A DNA stretch of 35,358 nucleotides. It comes from CAZTLI01 sp964614375. GTDB lineage: Bacteria; Chloroflexota; Anaerolineae; Aggregatilineales; Phototrophicaceae. The position numbers and the translations under genes are program-made. The DNA is taken from assembly GCA_964614375.1 (NCBI GenBank), contig CAZTLI010000004.1, forward strand, positions 1-35,358, written 5' to 3'. Below, one piece after another: positions 7,139-15,926 of this stretch (position 1 is the stretch's first letter; each line of letters begins with the position of its first letter). Below the pieces are notes generated by a model. It made no database searches. It was given only the letters and a program-made list of their open reading frames with translations, and had not been told where the DNA came from.

Positions 7139-7612
7139 ATGAACGATACGCATGTGCGTCAACAACTGGTCAACATGCTGGTCAAACAACAGGCACATCA
7201 ACTCTTTGATGATGTGGTCAAAAATTTTCCTTCGGCATACTATAACACCTATCCGCCCAACACACCCTATACCTTCTGGCATCTGATTGAGCACATTCGT
7301 CTCGCGCAATACGATATTCTCGATTATATCGAAAACCCGGACTATCAGTATCGCCCCTTCCCGGAAGGCTATTGGCCTGCGAAAGATGCACAGGCAGATG
7401 AGGCCGCATGGAAGGCGACGATTGCCGCTTTCCGCGCAGATTTGGGCGCGCTGGTCAACATCGTCAATGACCCGCAGCGTGACTTATACGCACAGATTCC
7501 GCATGGCGAGAAAGGGCATACGATTCTGCGTGAAATCAATATCATTGCCACGCATAATGCCTATCATGTTGGCGAAATGGGTATCTTACGGGCAGTGCTG
7601 AACCTCTGGTAA
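7139..7612 (+). CDS. DinB-family metalloprotein
   Basis: A 157-residue four-helix-bundle protein of the DinB/YfiT-like superfamily, cytoplasmic. FWHLIEHIRLAQYDIL (His48, His52) and ATHNAYHVGEMGILR (His139, His143) hold the histidines that usually make the divalent-metal site, and the spacing matches DinB proteins. Members act as thiol S-transferases (bacillithiol or mycothiol) or damage-related proteins; which applies here cannot be told. The start is fixed by a perfect AGGAGG (7127-7132) six bases before ATG 7139; the upstream in-frame ATG at 7112 has no such site. Monocistronic, convergent with the large membrane-protein operon. Confidence 0.85.
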   Translation: MNDTHVRQQLVNMLVKQQAHQLFDDVVKNFPSAYYNTYPPNTPYTFWHLIEHIRLAQYDILDYIENPDYQYRPFPEGYWPAKDAQADEAAWKATIAAFRADLGALVNIVNDPQRDLYAQIPHGEKGHTILREINIIATHNAYHVGEMGILRAVLNLW

Positions 7613-7654
7613 GCGCGATAGGCCGCCGCGCCGCTGTTAATTAGCACAGAAATT

Positions 7655-7675
7655 GAACCGCAAACGCCGCAGAGG
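7655..7675 (+). repeat. Dispersed AACCGCA...CAGAG repeat fragment
   Basis: GAACCGCAAACGCCGCAGAGG, a member of the same degenerate family as those at 13368-13397, 13483-13504 and 21946-22020. Always intergenic in this window. Confidence 0.45.
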
Positions 7676-7697
7676 ATTTCTACCCGGCACTCACCAC

Positions 7698-9809
7698 TCA
7701 TCCCTGTACCCGATAGACCGCGTAGGTGTCATCGGCATAGACCTGTTCAAACCAGCGGCTGAAATCGTCATCATCGCTCGATACGAGTGGGATGTGCGGT
7801 GCGGTGACAACGACGGTGATGCGGGCACGCCGGAACGCGGCTGCGGCGTCTGCGGCACGGGGTGCGGCATAACCCAATTGGATGTCTGCCGCTGCACGAC
7901 GATATAGCCCCAGGTCGGACGTATAGATTTGTGCCAGAAACCAGTCGGAAAATCCAGTGCGATGCTGCACCAATACCAGCGCCATTTCGCCCGTTTCCGC
8001 GCCAATTTGATAGACATCATCGTCGCTGAGGTTGGCATTTAGCCAATTGACCAGCCGCCACTCGGCACTGAAGGCGATATACGTATTGTCGCGCTGAATA
8101 ACAGGTTCATAGAGCGCGCCCAGCACCCCCACGACGACCATCCCCCACAACAAAACGCGGACGATTGTCAGCGTAATCAGTCGTGCCGATTGTGCGGCGG
8201 GAGATAGCGCGTCCTGCCAGCGGAATAGCCGGCCTTCGCGTCGGCCTTCCCACCAGAAGCCACTGAGCACGCCTAAGATGACCATCGCCAGTGGCGCGAC
8301 ACGCGGCGCATAATTATTGGTATCCAGTCGGCCTTCGCGCACGCCTAAGACCAGCCCATACGCCATCAGCAAAAACAGCGTCCAGAAGCGGATTTCATGC
8401 GCGTGTCGCCACTGCTTTTTGACCATCCACCACCCTGCACAACCCAGCACCAGCAGCGCGCCCAATTCCGCCACCATCTGGAATGGGAAGTCGAGCGCAT
8501 AATTCAACGCTGTTTCGCCCCAGAAATAGCTGAAAATGCCGCCATATTCGATGCCCGGTTTTGTCGGACTGATGTAGAACATAAACGGCGCTTCATCGCG
8601 CGCCAGCGCCACGCGCATATACGGCAGCGCCAGAAAGACCGATACAACCCCCGCCGATAACAGCAGCGGCGCGATGCTGCGGATGTTCCAGAATAGATAA
8701 GCCGGGATTTCAAATAACAGAAACAGGCCAATGCCCAATCCCAGCGCGAACCACGTCAGCGTACTTGTGCCAGCGACTGCCGCCAGTATGACCCCAAGCG
8801 CCAGGACATGCGCCACTGCCAGCGCGTCGATTTTGCGATCCAGGCGTTTGATGAGCCACAATGCCAGAATGAAACCACATAATCCGAGGACATGCTGCGG
8901 CGTCCAGATATACATATCGGGAATGCTGTTGATGCGCCGAAAAGCATGATTCGCCCAGCCATCAATATGCAGCAGCCACCAACCCTCACGAAGATAGTGC
9001 AGCAGCATATAGATGAAATCTAACCCCCCGACCATACTCACCAGAAAGGCCGAAAACAGCGCGCCACTGCTGCCCAATCCCACCGCGCCCGCATAGTTAA
9101 ATACCATAAATGGCAAACAAAATGCGATGAGGACGGCGGCGGCGATTTGACTGTTGGCGAGGGTGACGCCCGTCAACTGATGAATCATCGTCGGCAGGAT
9201 GTAGGGGAAATAGTGAAAATGCAGGGTCGGCTCTGTCGCGAGGAACGGGTTGGGCGGTGGCAAACGGTCACTGGTCGCCAGGGCCGTGCCGACAGCCAGA
9301 TGTTTGCTCCAATCGTGCATACTCAAACGATAGACGGCATCCGGCGCGGTGGGTGGATGTGTGTTGTGGATGGTCAGTGGATGCAGGGTGATGATGAATG
9401 CGAACACGCCCATGCCGATGAGCGCCCATGCCTGCCAGCGCAGCGCGAAGGTCGGCGGCACCATGTTCACAGGCGGGCGGATATAGGCGCGCAGGGTTTC
9501 GGGCAATCGTCGCCGTTGTGTCCATGCAATGAATCCGCCAGAGACGTACAATCCGACATTTAGCCCAACCCACACCCCGACTCGCGTGGGGTTAGGCAGA
9601 TGTCCCGCGTTCATATAAGCGGCGATGTTGAACGCCAGCGGGATAATCAACAGGCCAGTGACCAGCGCCACTGGAAACAGTATCCAACCCTCGCGCCACC
9701 GATTGAATTGGAACAGCCGCAGCGCCCGCAAGAACAGCAGTCCCGTCGGCAGTGCGATGGCAATCAACACCAGTGCAGCAGCAGTGATTTGTACATAATT
9801 TTCCAGCAT
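7698..9809 (-). CDS. Large polytopic membrane protein, GT-C glycosyltransferase-like
   Basis: A 703-residue protein with roughly 13-15 hydrophobic segments and one soluble C-terminal domain (from about residue 590). An early segment is followed by a long loop with DWSKHLAVGTALATSD and PPPNPFLATEPTLHFHYFPY, resembling the first periplasmic loop of GT-C enzymes (acidic residue plus His-rich region), which use polyprenyl-phosphate sugars. No named family could be assigned. Its ATG (9809) shares a base with the stop codon of the upstream 734-residue gene (TGATG), so both are translated together. The pair probably makes or transfers an envelope sugar; that is inference from fold and neighbour. The C-terminal AVYRVQG end and NLSDDDVYQIGAETGEMALV region look like a small soluble domain found at the end of such proteins. 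Confidence 0.68.
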   Translation of the reverse strand: MLENYVQITAAALVLIAIALPTGLLFLRALRLFQFNRWREGWILFPVALVTGLLIIPLAFNIAAYMNAGHLPNPTRVGVWVGLNVGLYVSGGFIAWTQRRRLPETLRAYIRPPVNMVPPTFALRWQAWALIGMGVFAFIITLHPLTIHNTHPPTAPDAVYRLSMHDWSKHLAVGTALATSDRLPPPNPFLATEPTLHFHYFPYILPTMIHQLTGVTLANSQIAAAVLIAFCLPFMVFNYAGAVGLGSSGALFSAFLVSMVGGLDFIYMLLHYLREGWWLLHIDGWANHAFRRINSIPDMYIWTPQHVLGLCGFILALWLIKRLDRKIDALAVAHVLALGVILAAVAGTSTLTWFALGLGIGLFLLFEIPAYLFWNIRSIAPLLLSAGVVSVFLALPYMRVALARDEAPFMFYISPTKPGIEYGGIFSYFWGETALNYALDFPFQMVAELGALLVLGCAGWWMVKKQWRHAHEIRFWTLFLLMAYGLVLGVREGRLDTNNYAPRVAPLAMVILGVLSGFWWEGRREGRLFRWQDALSPAAQSARLITLTIVRVLLWGMVVVGVLGALYEPVIQRDNTYIAFSAEWRLVNWLNANLSDDDVYQIGAETGEMALVLVQHRTGFSDWFLAQIYTSDLGLYRRAAADIQLGYAAPRAADAAAAFRRARITVVVTAPHIPLVSSDDDDFSRWFEQVYADDTYAVYRVQG

Positions 9810-12013
9810 CAGGGTCTGTCTCTCACGGCGGGATGATCACGATTCCTGTCGGCACGCGCAAACACCATGATATAACCGCTGGCATAAGGCACATCGGGAT
9901 TATCCGAAAACACAGGCGCATCGAGATTAAAATTGCGCGAAATCTTCCCAAACGTCTCATTATCGCCCGGTGCGAAGAAAAAAGCATAATTTGTATCGTG
10001 CGACAAGCCAGCGAGATACTCGTCTGTCAGGTCTGACGGTGAAATGATGAGCAAATGCACATCGTCGGTGAAGAAGTAAAACATCCCGCCATAGTAACGA
10101 TGGTTGATGTCGCCAATGATGACGGCAATCGTGCGCGGCGGGAGTTGTGTCGCGCGTAATATGGCATCATCAGGGTCGAGCGCGTTCTGACGGAGGGTAC
10201 GATTAAAATAGGGCAGGTTGGCGTGGAAGTAATAAGTCGCCTGTCCAACCGTCATCACCAGCGCCAGCGCCACGAGGCCGACAGTTCGCCCGCGTCCGGG
10301 TTGTATAAAGGTCAGCATCGTTCGCAGCCCAACCGCCACCAATAGCGGCAGCAGCGGCATCACGCCCAGAAAACGCGATGCCCACGCGCTCTGCTGTAAG
10401 AGACTGTTGCCGAAGATATTGGCGACCAGCCACACGACCAATAACACAGCGGGCGTCCGCCAATGCCACAGCGATACGCCAATACCGAGCAGGAAAAATG
10501 GCGCGGCATACAGCAGCAGTAAAGGCGCTTCGCTGCGATAGTAAATATCGTCCGGTGGAATATTGATATGGATGCGCGCCGCCCGCAGCAGATGATGGTG
10601 AATGTAGTTATCGAGTCGCTCCGGGTCACGTAGTCGCCCCCCATAATCCGCCACATCGCCCGACGCATCCAAACGCATCGTCAGCGGACGGTCTTCGGCG
10701 AGGATGACGTAATAAACGGGCAGCGCGACGCTGCAAAACACGAAACCCGCCAGCAGCATCCCACGCCAGTCGGGGCGAGGGCGCCACAACCACAGTCCAC
10801 CCATCAGCCATAATAAGACCAGCGGCGGGAAAAACAGGCGTCCGCCTTCGTAAAAATACTGCGTCAGGCCGAGCGCAATCCCGCCCAACACATAATCGAG
10901 GCGGCGATTATAAACCACTGCACGCGCCAAAAATGCCAGTGCCGCTGTGCCGAACAATGCGTCAGCGATTTGTATCAGTCCGAGCCGGCTAAAATGCAGA
11001 TGTGGCGGAAACGTAGCGAGAAACAATGCCGCTAGCAACGCCGTCTTACGGTCAAAGAGCGCCCGTGCCAGCAAATACAGCGCCGGTATCGTCATCGTGC
11101 CGATAATCGCACTCGGCAGTCGAAAGCCGGTGAATGTGCGTCCAATCACATCAACACTCGCGGCCTGCCAGTAGGTGAAGACCTGCGTAAAGGGCGATAA
11201 GCCGCCGATGCTGCTCAAGAGGGGTACACGTTCGCCTGACCAATATTTGAGGATGCCATCGGTGAAGTGGATTTCATCGACCAGCACGCGAATCGTCGTG
11301 TCCAGTCCGATGACGCGCAGGATAAACGCCCCACCCATAATCAACAGCAGCGGCAGCCAATCCGCACGCGGGAAATAGGGCACTCGTGGCGATTTCTCGG
11401 CTGTCGTCGCGCGCCATCCGCCCCAGATGAGGAGTGCCAGCAGTGCGACCAACAGCAGCATCTGCACATGATGCGAGACGCCCCCAATCAATGGCAGATT
11501 GAGTTCGTTGGCGTTGGTTTCCGCGAGGATGAACATGCCCACCAATCCGAACAACAGCGGACGTGAATAAGGGCGCACACGTCGTAGGGGTGATATATTG
11601 GCATGGGCGACAGGTGGTAAAGCGCGTTTGAGCCACAAGGCCAGCCACAAACAGACCGCGCCTATCCCCAACCACAATAAACCGTGATTGAGCGTATCAA
11701 AATCGACTCCCTGCTGGAAAACAATGGCACTACCAGCCATCGCGAACACCGCCAGCAGGCCAAATCGCGGCGCGAGACGGTCACGGCGCGCCAGCATCCA
11801 CAGGACGGCGCGACTATGCGTTATGGCATGAGACAGTCGCGGGGCGAGTTTCCACGTTCCATAACCCAATCCACCGGCAATGCCGCTGGTGAATAGCAAA
11901 CGCGATACATCCGACGGCAGGATGAGCAGCAGTCCGGCGCTGATGATGACAATAAACACCAGCAGCAGCGGGTGATAGTGCGGGGTGGAGGGATGTGCGG
12001 ATGGTTGTGTCAT
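9809..12013 (-). CDS. Glycosyltransferase family 39-like membrane protein (ArnT/PMT type)
   Basis: A 734-residue protein with about 13 or more membrane segments. After an N-terminal set of six or so helices comes the GT39-like core: RVIGLDTTIRVLVDEIHFTDG, containing the acidic DE pair of the first external loop, then FRLPSAIIGTMTIPALYLLARALFDRKTALLAALFLATFPPHLHFSRLGLIQIADALF, which closely follows ArnT/PMT-type enzymes. Family members move a sugar from a polyprenyl phosphate to protein or lipid on the outer face. The soluble C-terminal part begins near residue 610. The extra N-terminal membrane block is longer than in ArnT. ATG 12013 was chosen by the MTQPS start. First gene of a coupled pair with the 703-residue protein. 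Confidence 0.77.
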   Translation of the reverse strand: MTQPSAHPSTPHYHPLLLVFIVIISAGLLLILPSDVSRLLFTSGIAGGLGYGTWKLAPRLSHAITHSRAVLWMLARRDRLAPRFGLLAVFAMAGSAIVFQQGVDFDTLNHGLLWLGIGAVCLWLALWLKRALPPVAHANISPLRRVRPYSRPLLFGLVGMFILAETNANELNLPLIGGVSHHVQMLLLVALLALLIWGGWRATTAEKSPRVPYFPRADWLPLLLIMGGAFILRVIGLDTTIRVLVDEIHFTDGILKYWSGERVPLLSSIGGLSPFTQVFTYWQAASVDVIGRTFTGFRLPSAIIGTMTIPALYLLARALFDRKTALLAALFLATFPPHLHFSRLGLIQIADALFGTAALAFLARAVVYNRRLDYVLGGIALGLTQYFYEGGRLFFPPLVLLWLMGGLWLWRPRPDWRGMLLAGFVFCSVALPVYYVILAEDRPLTMRLDASGDVADYGGRLRDPERLDNYIHHHLLRAARIHINIPPDDIYYRSEAPLLLLYAAPFFLLGIGVSLWHWRTPAVLLVVWLVANIFGNSLLQQSAWASRFLGVMPLLPLLVAVGLRTMLTFIQPGRGRTVGLVALALVMTVGQATYYFHANLPYFNRTLRQNALDPDDAILRATQLPPRTIAVIIGDINHRYYGGMFYFFTDDVHLLIISPSDLTDEYLAGLSHDTNYAFFFAPGDNETFGKISRNFNLDAPVFSDNPDVPYASGYIMVFARADRNRDHPAVRDRP

Positions 12014-12037
12014 AGAGTCATTTTATGCCGGATACCC

Positions 12038-12051
12038 GCTATGACCATAGC
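12038..12051. promoter_or_regulatory. 14-base palindrome upstream of the glycosyltransferase pair
   Basis: GCTATG-AC-CATAGC, two perfect 6-base arms with a two-base centre, 25 bases before the start of the GT39-like gene in the leader or promoter zone. Operator-like in size and place; the binding protein is unknown. Confidence 0.35.
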
Positions 12052-12103
12052 AGAATTCGGCGCGTTGTGACCTTAAAATTCGATTCCAATTTCCTAACGC
12101 GCG

Positions 12104-13282
12104 TTACGGACGGAATCCCGTGATGCGATAGAGTGCGCCGATGAGGGTGGTGCGTCCATCAGGGCCGATGATGGGGCGTCCCGGCGTGCCCTGTCCCACG
12201 CTGACGTAGAGCGCGCCGTCATGATAGGTGATGTTGGTTGGCGCGTCTAATCCCGCAGCGAGGATGACCGGATTGCCGCCATCCGCTGGATACATCGTTA
12301 CCCGCCCGCTGAAACGGGGATAACCGCCTGCATCGGGTGGGGCATGTGGGTCAAACAGGGGGAAATCGCGCGGCATCACGGCAGCAGGCCAACCCGTCGC
12401 CAATTCGACCACATAGATGTTGCCGGGTTCGTCGATGGCCACATCAACGGCAGTCGTCAGACCTGTGATTTCGTCGCGCCATTCACCTGTCGTTGGATTG
12501 AGGCGGATGATGCGCGCCGTTTCGGGCATATAGGCGATGACCGTACCGAAGTAGTCCCGAATCTGCCCGGAAAACAACGCCACCAGCAGTTCGCCCGTTT
12601 GTGGGTCGCGCGCCAGTCCAGCGGGGACGGCCTGCTGCCCATCTTCAAAGTCGGGGAACTCAACAATCGTTGTCAATTCACCATCGAGCGTGACCCGACT
12701 GACGCGATTGAGGCCGCTTTCGGTGATATACAGCACATTGGCGTCCGGGTCATAGACGAGGGCATTCATTGTGGCATTACGGACGATGACCGTATACCGT
12801 CGCCATTCTGGGGACGGTGTGAGACCGAAGACGGCTATTCCACGCGGACGACCATCGGGCACATAACCGCCGAGTGGGTCATCCTGGGTATAAAAGACGC
12901 GCCCATCGTCCAGCAGTACCACATCACCCACACCGCCGACTTCATCCTGACCTGTACCGAAGCGCGTGAGACTGTTGTAACCACCGATACAGCACATGAC
13001 TGCTGTGCGTTCGTCCGCATCGTCAAAGTCGCCATCGCCGTTGCCATCGCTGAACATGCTGATTTGTCCCCCTGTATCGGGGTCGCCCGCGCCGGCGCCC
13101 GCCTCTGCCACCAGCAGCCGACCATCCGCGAACACGGCGACACCGCGCGGGTTGCGTAAATCTGTGGCAATCCGGGTGATCGTGAGCGGCAGTTCCGCCA
13201 CCTGATACGGTAACATCGCCAGCGTGATAATCACCGGCAGCAGCAGCAGGATAAGTCCGGCAAGGATGACTCTGGGGTGCAT
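12104..13282 (-). CDS. Secreted/anchored beta-propeller protein, ScyD/ScyE-like
   Basis: A 392-residue protein: an N-terminal hydrophobic signal or anchor segment (VILAGLILLLLPVIITLAML), then six or so repeated propeller blades beginning with ITRIATDLRNPRGVAVFADGRLLVAEAGAGAG, the typical opening of ScyD/ScyE and NHL-like proteins. Later blades show the same rhythm: MNALVYDPDANVLYITESGLNRVSRVTLDG, AVDVAIDEPGNIYVVE and APTNITYHDGALYVSVGQG. The loop with DGNGDGDFDDADE is a Ca-binding-like Asp/Gly run. ScyD/E proteins are linked to scytonemin synthesis in cyanobacteria but the family is widespread, so no pathway is claimed. ATG 13282 is preferred to the TTG at 13303 because AGGG lies about eight bases upstream and the signal segment starts there. 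Confidence 0.75.
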   Translation of the reverse strand: MHPRVILAGLILLLLPVIITLAMLPYQVAELPLTITRIATDLRNPRGVAVFADGRLLVAEAGAGAGDPDTGGQISMFSDGNGDGDFDDADERTAVMCCIGGYNSLTRFGTGQDEVGGVGDVVLLDDGRVFYTQDDPLGGYVPDGRPRGIAVFGLTPSPEWRRYTVIVRNATMNALVYDPDANVLYITESGLNRVSRVTLDGELTTIVEFPDFEDGQQAVPAGLARDPQTGELLVALFSGQIRDYFGTVIAYMPETARIIRLNPTTGEWRDEITGLTTAVDVAIDEPGNIYVVELATGWPAAVMPRDFPLFDPHAPPDAGGYPRFSGRVTMYPADGGNPVILAAGLDAPTNITYHDGALYVSVGQGTPGRPIIGPDGRTTLIGALYRITGFRP

Positions 13283-13367
13283 ATATTTTCCCTGTTTTCG
13301 CAAACCGTTTTAAAACAAAATAGCCAGAATATGTTACACTCGATTGCAGCGAATGAGCAGTGCTTTT

Positions 13368-13504
13368 TAAACCACACAGGGCACAACGGTCACAGAGCAG
13401 GCCATTCAAATGGTGAATGTGTATATTCAGCTACCAACGCACGAAGCGCAGCGAATAATATCGACAGCAGTCTATCCAATGTCTCTGTGCCCTTTGCGGT
13501 TAAT
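13368..13504. repeat. Inverted pair of dispersed AACC(A/G)CA repeats
   Basis: The 290-base stretch between the propeller gene and the hydrolase gene has no gene. It holds TAAACCACACAGGGCACA...CACAGAG (13368-13397) and, inverted, CTCTGTGCCCTTTGCGGTTAAT (13483-13504), whose complement is ATTAACCGCAAAGGGCACAGAG. The copies are related to each other and to those at 7655 and 21946-22020. Confidence 0.5.
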
Positions 13505-13575
13505 TTTCTAGCGTAACATGAACAGGCGGCAATTTGACTTGCTGCTGATTTGTTGAGGAGGGGAAGGATTAGCAC

Positions 13576-15339
13576 ATGGTCGTCTATGGCATGAATTTGA
13601 ACCCGCGTCATCCGGTGGGGCAGCCCGCCGATGTCAACAATTTGAAGGGTGTGAAGTGGGCGCGGATTGTGTTTCAGGCCGCCGCCGTGCATGAATCCAT
13701 CGAGCAGGCGTTCAGCACCTATGATAGTCTGATTGACCGTTACAACAGCATCGGAATGCGGACGCTGCTGGTGGTTAATCAGGAGACCTTCTGGGGGCAC
13801 GGCCCCTGGGACAATGGCGATTGGGAAAAATACGCGCGCGAATTCGCCGCAGCCATTAAACCCATCGCCGAACGCTACAGCGGCAAAGGTGTGGCCTATG
13901 AAATCTGGAACGAGGGCGATATACGCGGGCATTCGTCAATATTCGTGCCGCCAGACGCCTTCGCGCCGATGCTGCGCCAGTCGTATGAAGTCATCAAAGC
14001 CGCCGACCCGGAAGCACAGGTCGTCGTCGGTGGATTGGCGGCGGGCGCGGGCGATGCCGTGACCTATATGCGCGAGACCATCACCGCATCGGGCGGCAAA
14101 CTCTATGCCGACGCGATTGGAATCCATCCTTATGGTCAGTGGACGCCCAACTTCTCCGGCAAGCCGGAATGGGGCGGATGGCATGGCAAGTTGGCGGATT
14201 ATCTGTGGCATTTCATCAATGCCTTCCCGAATATACCCGCGTGGATTACCGAAATCGGCATTTCTGAAGAAGTCAATTTCCCGCCGAGTGTTTATCCGAT
14301 GGTGGCGCAGTATATGCACGGCATAGATATGTTCGTGCGGGCGCGTTATGCGCGCAATATCCCGGTCATTATGTGGTTCGCGTGGTCAGACCTGATGCGG
14401 CAGGCGGGCATTGTCGATATAAACAATGTGCCCAAAGACCTGGTTTACGAAAAATTCTTTGAACTCGCACAGGCCGCCAATGCCGACCCCGGCACGACGC
14501 TGCAAAAAGGGGTGTACGTCAAACCGACGACGACACTCTCTGTCCGCAATGGCGCGGGCACAAATTTTGACCGTGTAGGTGTCGTACAACAGCGCGATTA
14601 TCTACTGACACTGGATGAACCGGATGTGCTGCTGGCGAAATTGGGCGTCGAGGACGAATGGCTGCATATTAAGTCCACGAGTGGTCTGGAAGGTTGGTCG
14701 GCGGCGTGGTATATGACGCTGGGCGATGTCATCGTGCAGGTGACCGACAAACTCAACGTGCGCGCGGCGCCAGGTACAGATTCCGAAATCCTCAGTTCGG
14801 CGCTGCCGGGTGATAATCTGGTGGCATTAGATTCGCTGGAAACGGTGCTGGCGAAAGCGGGCGTCGAAGGCGAGTGGCTGCATATCGAACTGCCCAACGG
14901 TGAGGAAGGTTATGTGGCGGCGTGGTTCGTTGAGCCACTGTCCGATCAAGTCGCCGCCACCGCGCCCGATGATGCCGATAATACGGGTATTGCGCCTGTT
15001 GGACAGCGCGACACCAAAGACATCCCGCCAAAAGGTGACACCCTGCCGATTCCACCCGGCAATCTCTCGCCCCCTGCTGACAATACCGGGACTCCGCCAG
15101 AGAGTACGTCACCACCAGCATCACCGCCGCCACCGCCGCCCGTCCCTGAATTCCCTACGCTGGCAGATTTGCACCACAACGTGATGGAGCTGCTGGGACA
15201 GTGGGGCGTGGTCGCGACCCAACTCTGGCCCGATGGCGTGCGCGACCGCCGCTTTTACGGTGTGCAATTTGGCCTTGAAGAAGCCCGCGATTATCTACAG
15301 AAGCTCAATGATGAGTTATCCACAACTGACGATGAATAG
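13576..15339 (+). CDS. Glycoside hydrolase-like TIM barrel with two SH3b domains
   Basis: A 587-residue protein. Residues 1-300 are a (beta/alpha)8 hydrolase of the GH-A clan type: YEIWNEGD with the acid/base Glu113 and PAWITEIGIS with the probable nucleophile Glu226, plus GIHPYG. Residues about 308-385 and 386-455 are two similar bacterial SH3 domains (SVRNGAGTNFDRVG and NVRAAPGTDSEILS starts; DEWLHIKSTSGLEGWSAAWYM and GEWLHIELPNGEEGYVAAWFV ends), the kind that bind cell wall. A Pro/Ser/Thr-rich linker (460-535) leads to a helical end (LADLHHNVMELLGQWG to KLNDELS). No signal peptide or membrane segment is visible at the start, which is odd for a wall-binding enzyme. GAGGAGGGGAAGG lies just before ATG 13576. 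Confidence 0.78.
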   Translation: MVVYGMNLNPRHPVGQPADVNNLKGVKWARIVFQAAAVHESIEQAFSTYDSLIDRYNSIGMRTLLVVNQETFWGHGPWDNGDWEKYAREFAAAIKPIAERYSGKGVAYEIWNEGDIRGHSSIFVPPDAFAPMLRQSYEVIKAADPEAQVVVGGLAAGAGDAVTYMRETITASGGKLYADAIGIHPYGQWTPNFSGKPEWGGWHGKLADYLWHFINAFPNIPAWITEIGISEEVNFPPSVYPMVAQYMHGIDMFVRARYARNIPVIMWFAWSDLMRQAGIVDINNVPKDLVYEKFFELAQAANADPGTTLQKGVYVKPTTTLSVRNGAGTNFDRVGVVQQRDYLLTLDEPDVLLAKLGVEDEWLHIKSTSGLEGWSAAWYMTLGDVIVQVTDKLNVRAAPGTDSEILSSALPGDNLVALDSLETVLAKAGVEGEWLHIELPNGEEGYVAAWFVEPLSDQVAATAPDDADNTGIAPVGQRDTKDIPPKGDTLPIPPGNLSPPADNTGTPPESTSPPASPPPPPPVPEFPTLADLHHNVMELLGQWGVVATQLWPDGVRDRRFYGVQFGLEEARDYLQKLNDELSTTDDE

Positions 15340-15367
15340 CGTCCGCACTTAGCGATCAATCAGAAAT

Positions 15368-15416
15368 ACCACCCACACGCAATGGTAACGCTCGCAAGTG
15401 GGTGGTTTTGCATTTT
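15368..15416 (+). terminator. Rho-independent terminator after the hydrolase gene
   Basis: A 9-bp stem ACCACCCAC (15368-15376) and GTGGGTGGT (15398-15406) followed by TTTTGCATTTT, 28 bases after the stop codon. It lies between convergent genes. Confidence 0.75.
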
Positions 15417-15423
15417 ATGGGGA

Positions 15424-15825
15424 TTAGGGCGACAATCGCCAGCCCTGCGGCAAGCGCGCCACGCCGATGAAGATCAGCACCAGCGCCACCACGACGATAA
15501 TCAAGCTGGTGCGATAGCGGATACTGCCCGGTGCGCGTCGCCAGCGCATGTGCATGTGCGAGACGCCGACAGCGATGGTCATCGTCAGGGCGTGTTCCCA
15601 GCGTGTGCCGCTGCTGAACGACCCCGACAGCACCAGAAACAGGATGATGCCGATAAGCCATTGGACGGTTGCCAGCCCGCTGAAGGCAATCATCAGGCGA
15701 TAGGTGAGCTGGTCATAGTCGCTCTTACGCACCAGACCGAGGATGAGTTTGATGAGCACCGCCAGCGTGACAATTACCACCAACCAGCGCACGCCCGAAT
15801 GTAGTTGCAGTAAAAAATTTTCCAT
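15424..15825 (-). CDS. Four-helix integral membrane protein of unknown function
   Basis: A 133-residue protein with four membrane segments (VRWLVVIVTLAVLIKLILGL; FSGLATVQWLIGIILFLVL; HALTMTIAVGVSHMHMRW; TSLIIVVVALVLIFIGVA). His9 before segment 1, His78 (WEH) at the start of segment 3 and HMHMRW at its end are placed like possible heme or quinone ligands, and the layout recalls small four-helix proteins often labelled cytochrome-b-like in other phyla; heme binding is only a possibility. Start ATG 15825 gives MENFLLQLHSGVRW. It shares the terminator zone with the hydrolase gene. Confidence 0.62.
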   Translation of the reverse strand: MENFLLQLHSGVRWLVVIVTLAVLIKLILGLVRKSDYDQLTYRLMIAFSGLATVQWLIGIILFLVLSGSFSSGTRWEHALTMTIAVGVSHMHMRWRRAPGSIRYRTSLIIVVVALVLIFIGVARLPQGWRLSP

Positions 15826-15926
15826 ATTGTGTACTGTCCTTGTATGACAAGTTGACTCAAACTATTTTACGTAGCCCGTTGGGGCAAGCGTGCAACAGAA
15901 GCCCCCGAATTTATTCGTGGGGAGCG

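Noticed and set aside
12344..13159. Long plus-strand open frame opposite the propeller gene
   Set aside because: Antisense shadow of a GC-rich gene with clear propeller repeats; no ribosome site or recognisable protein.
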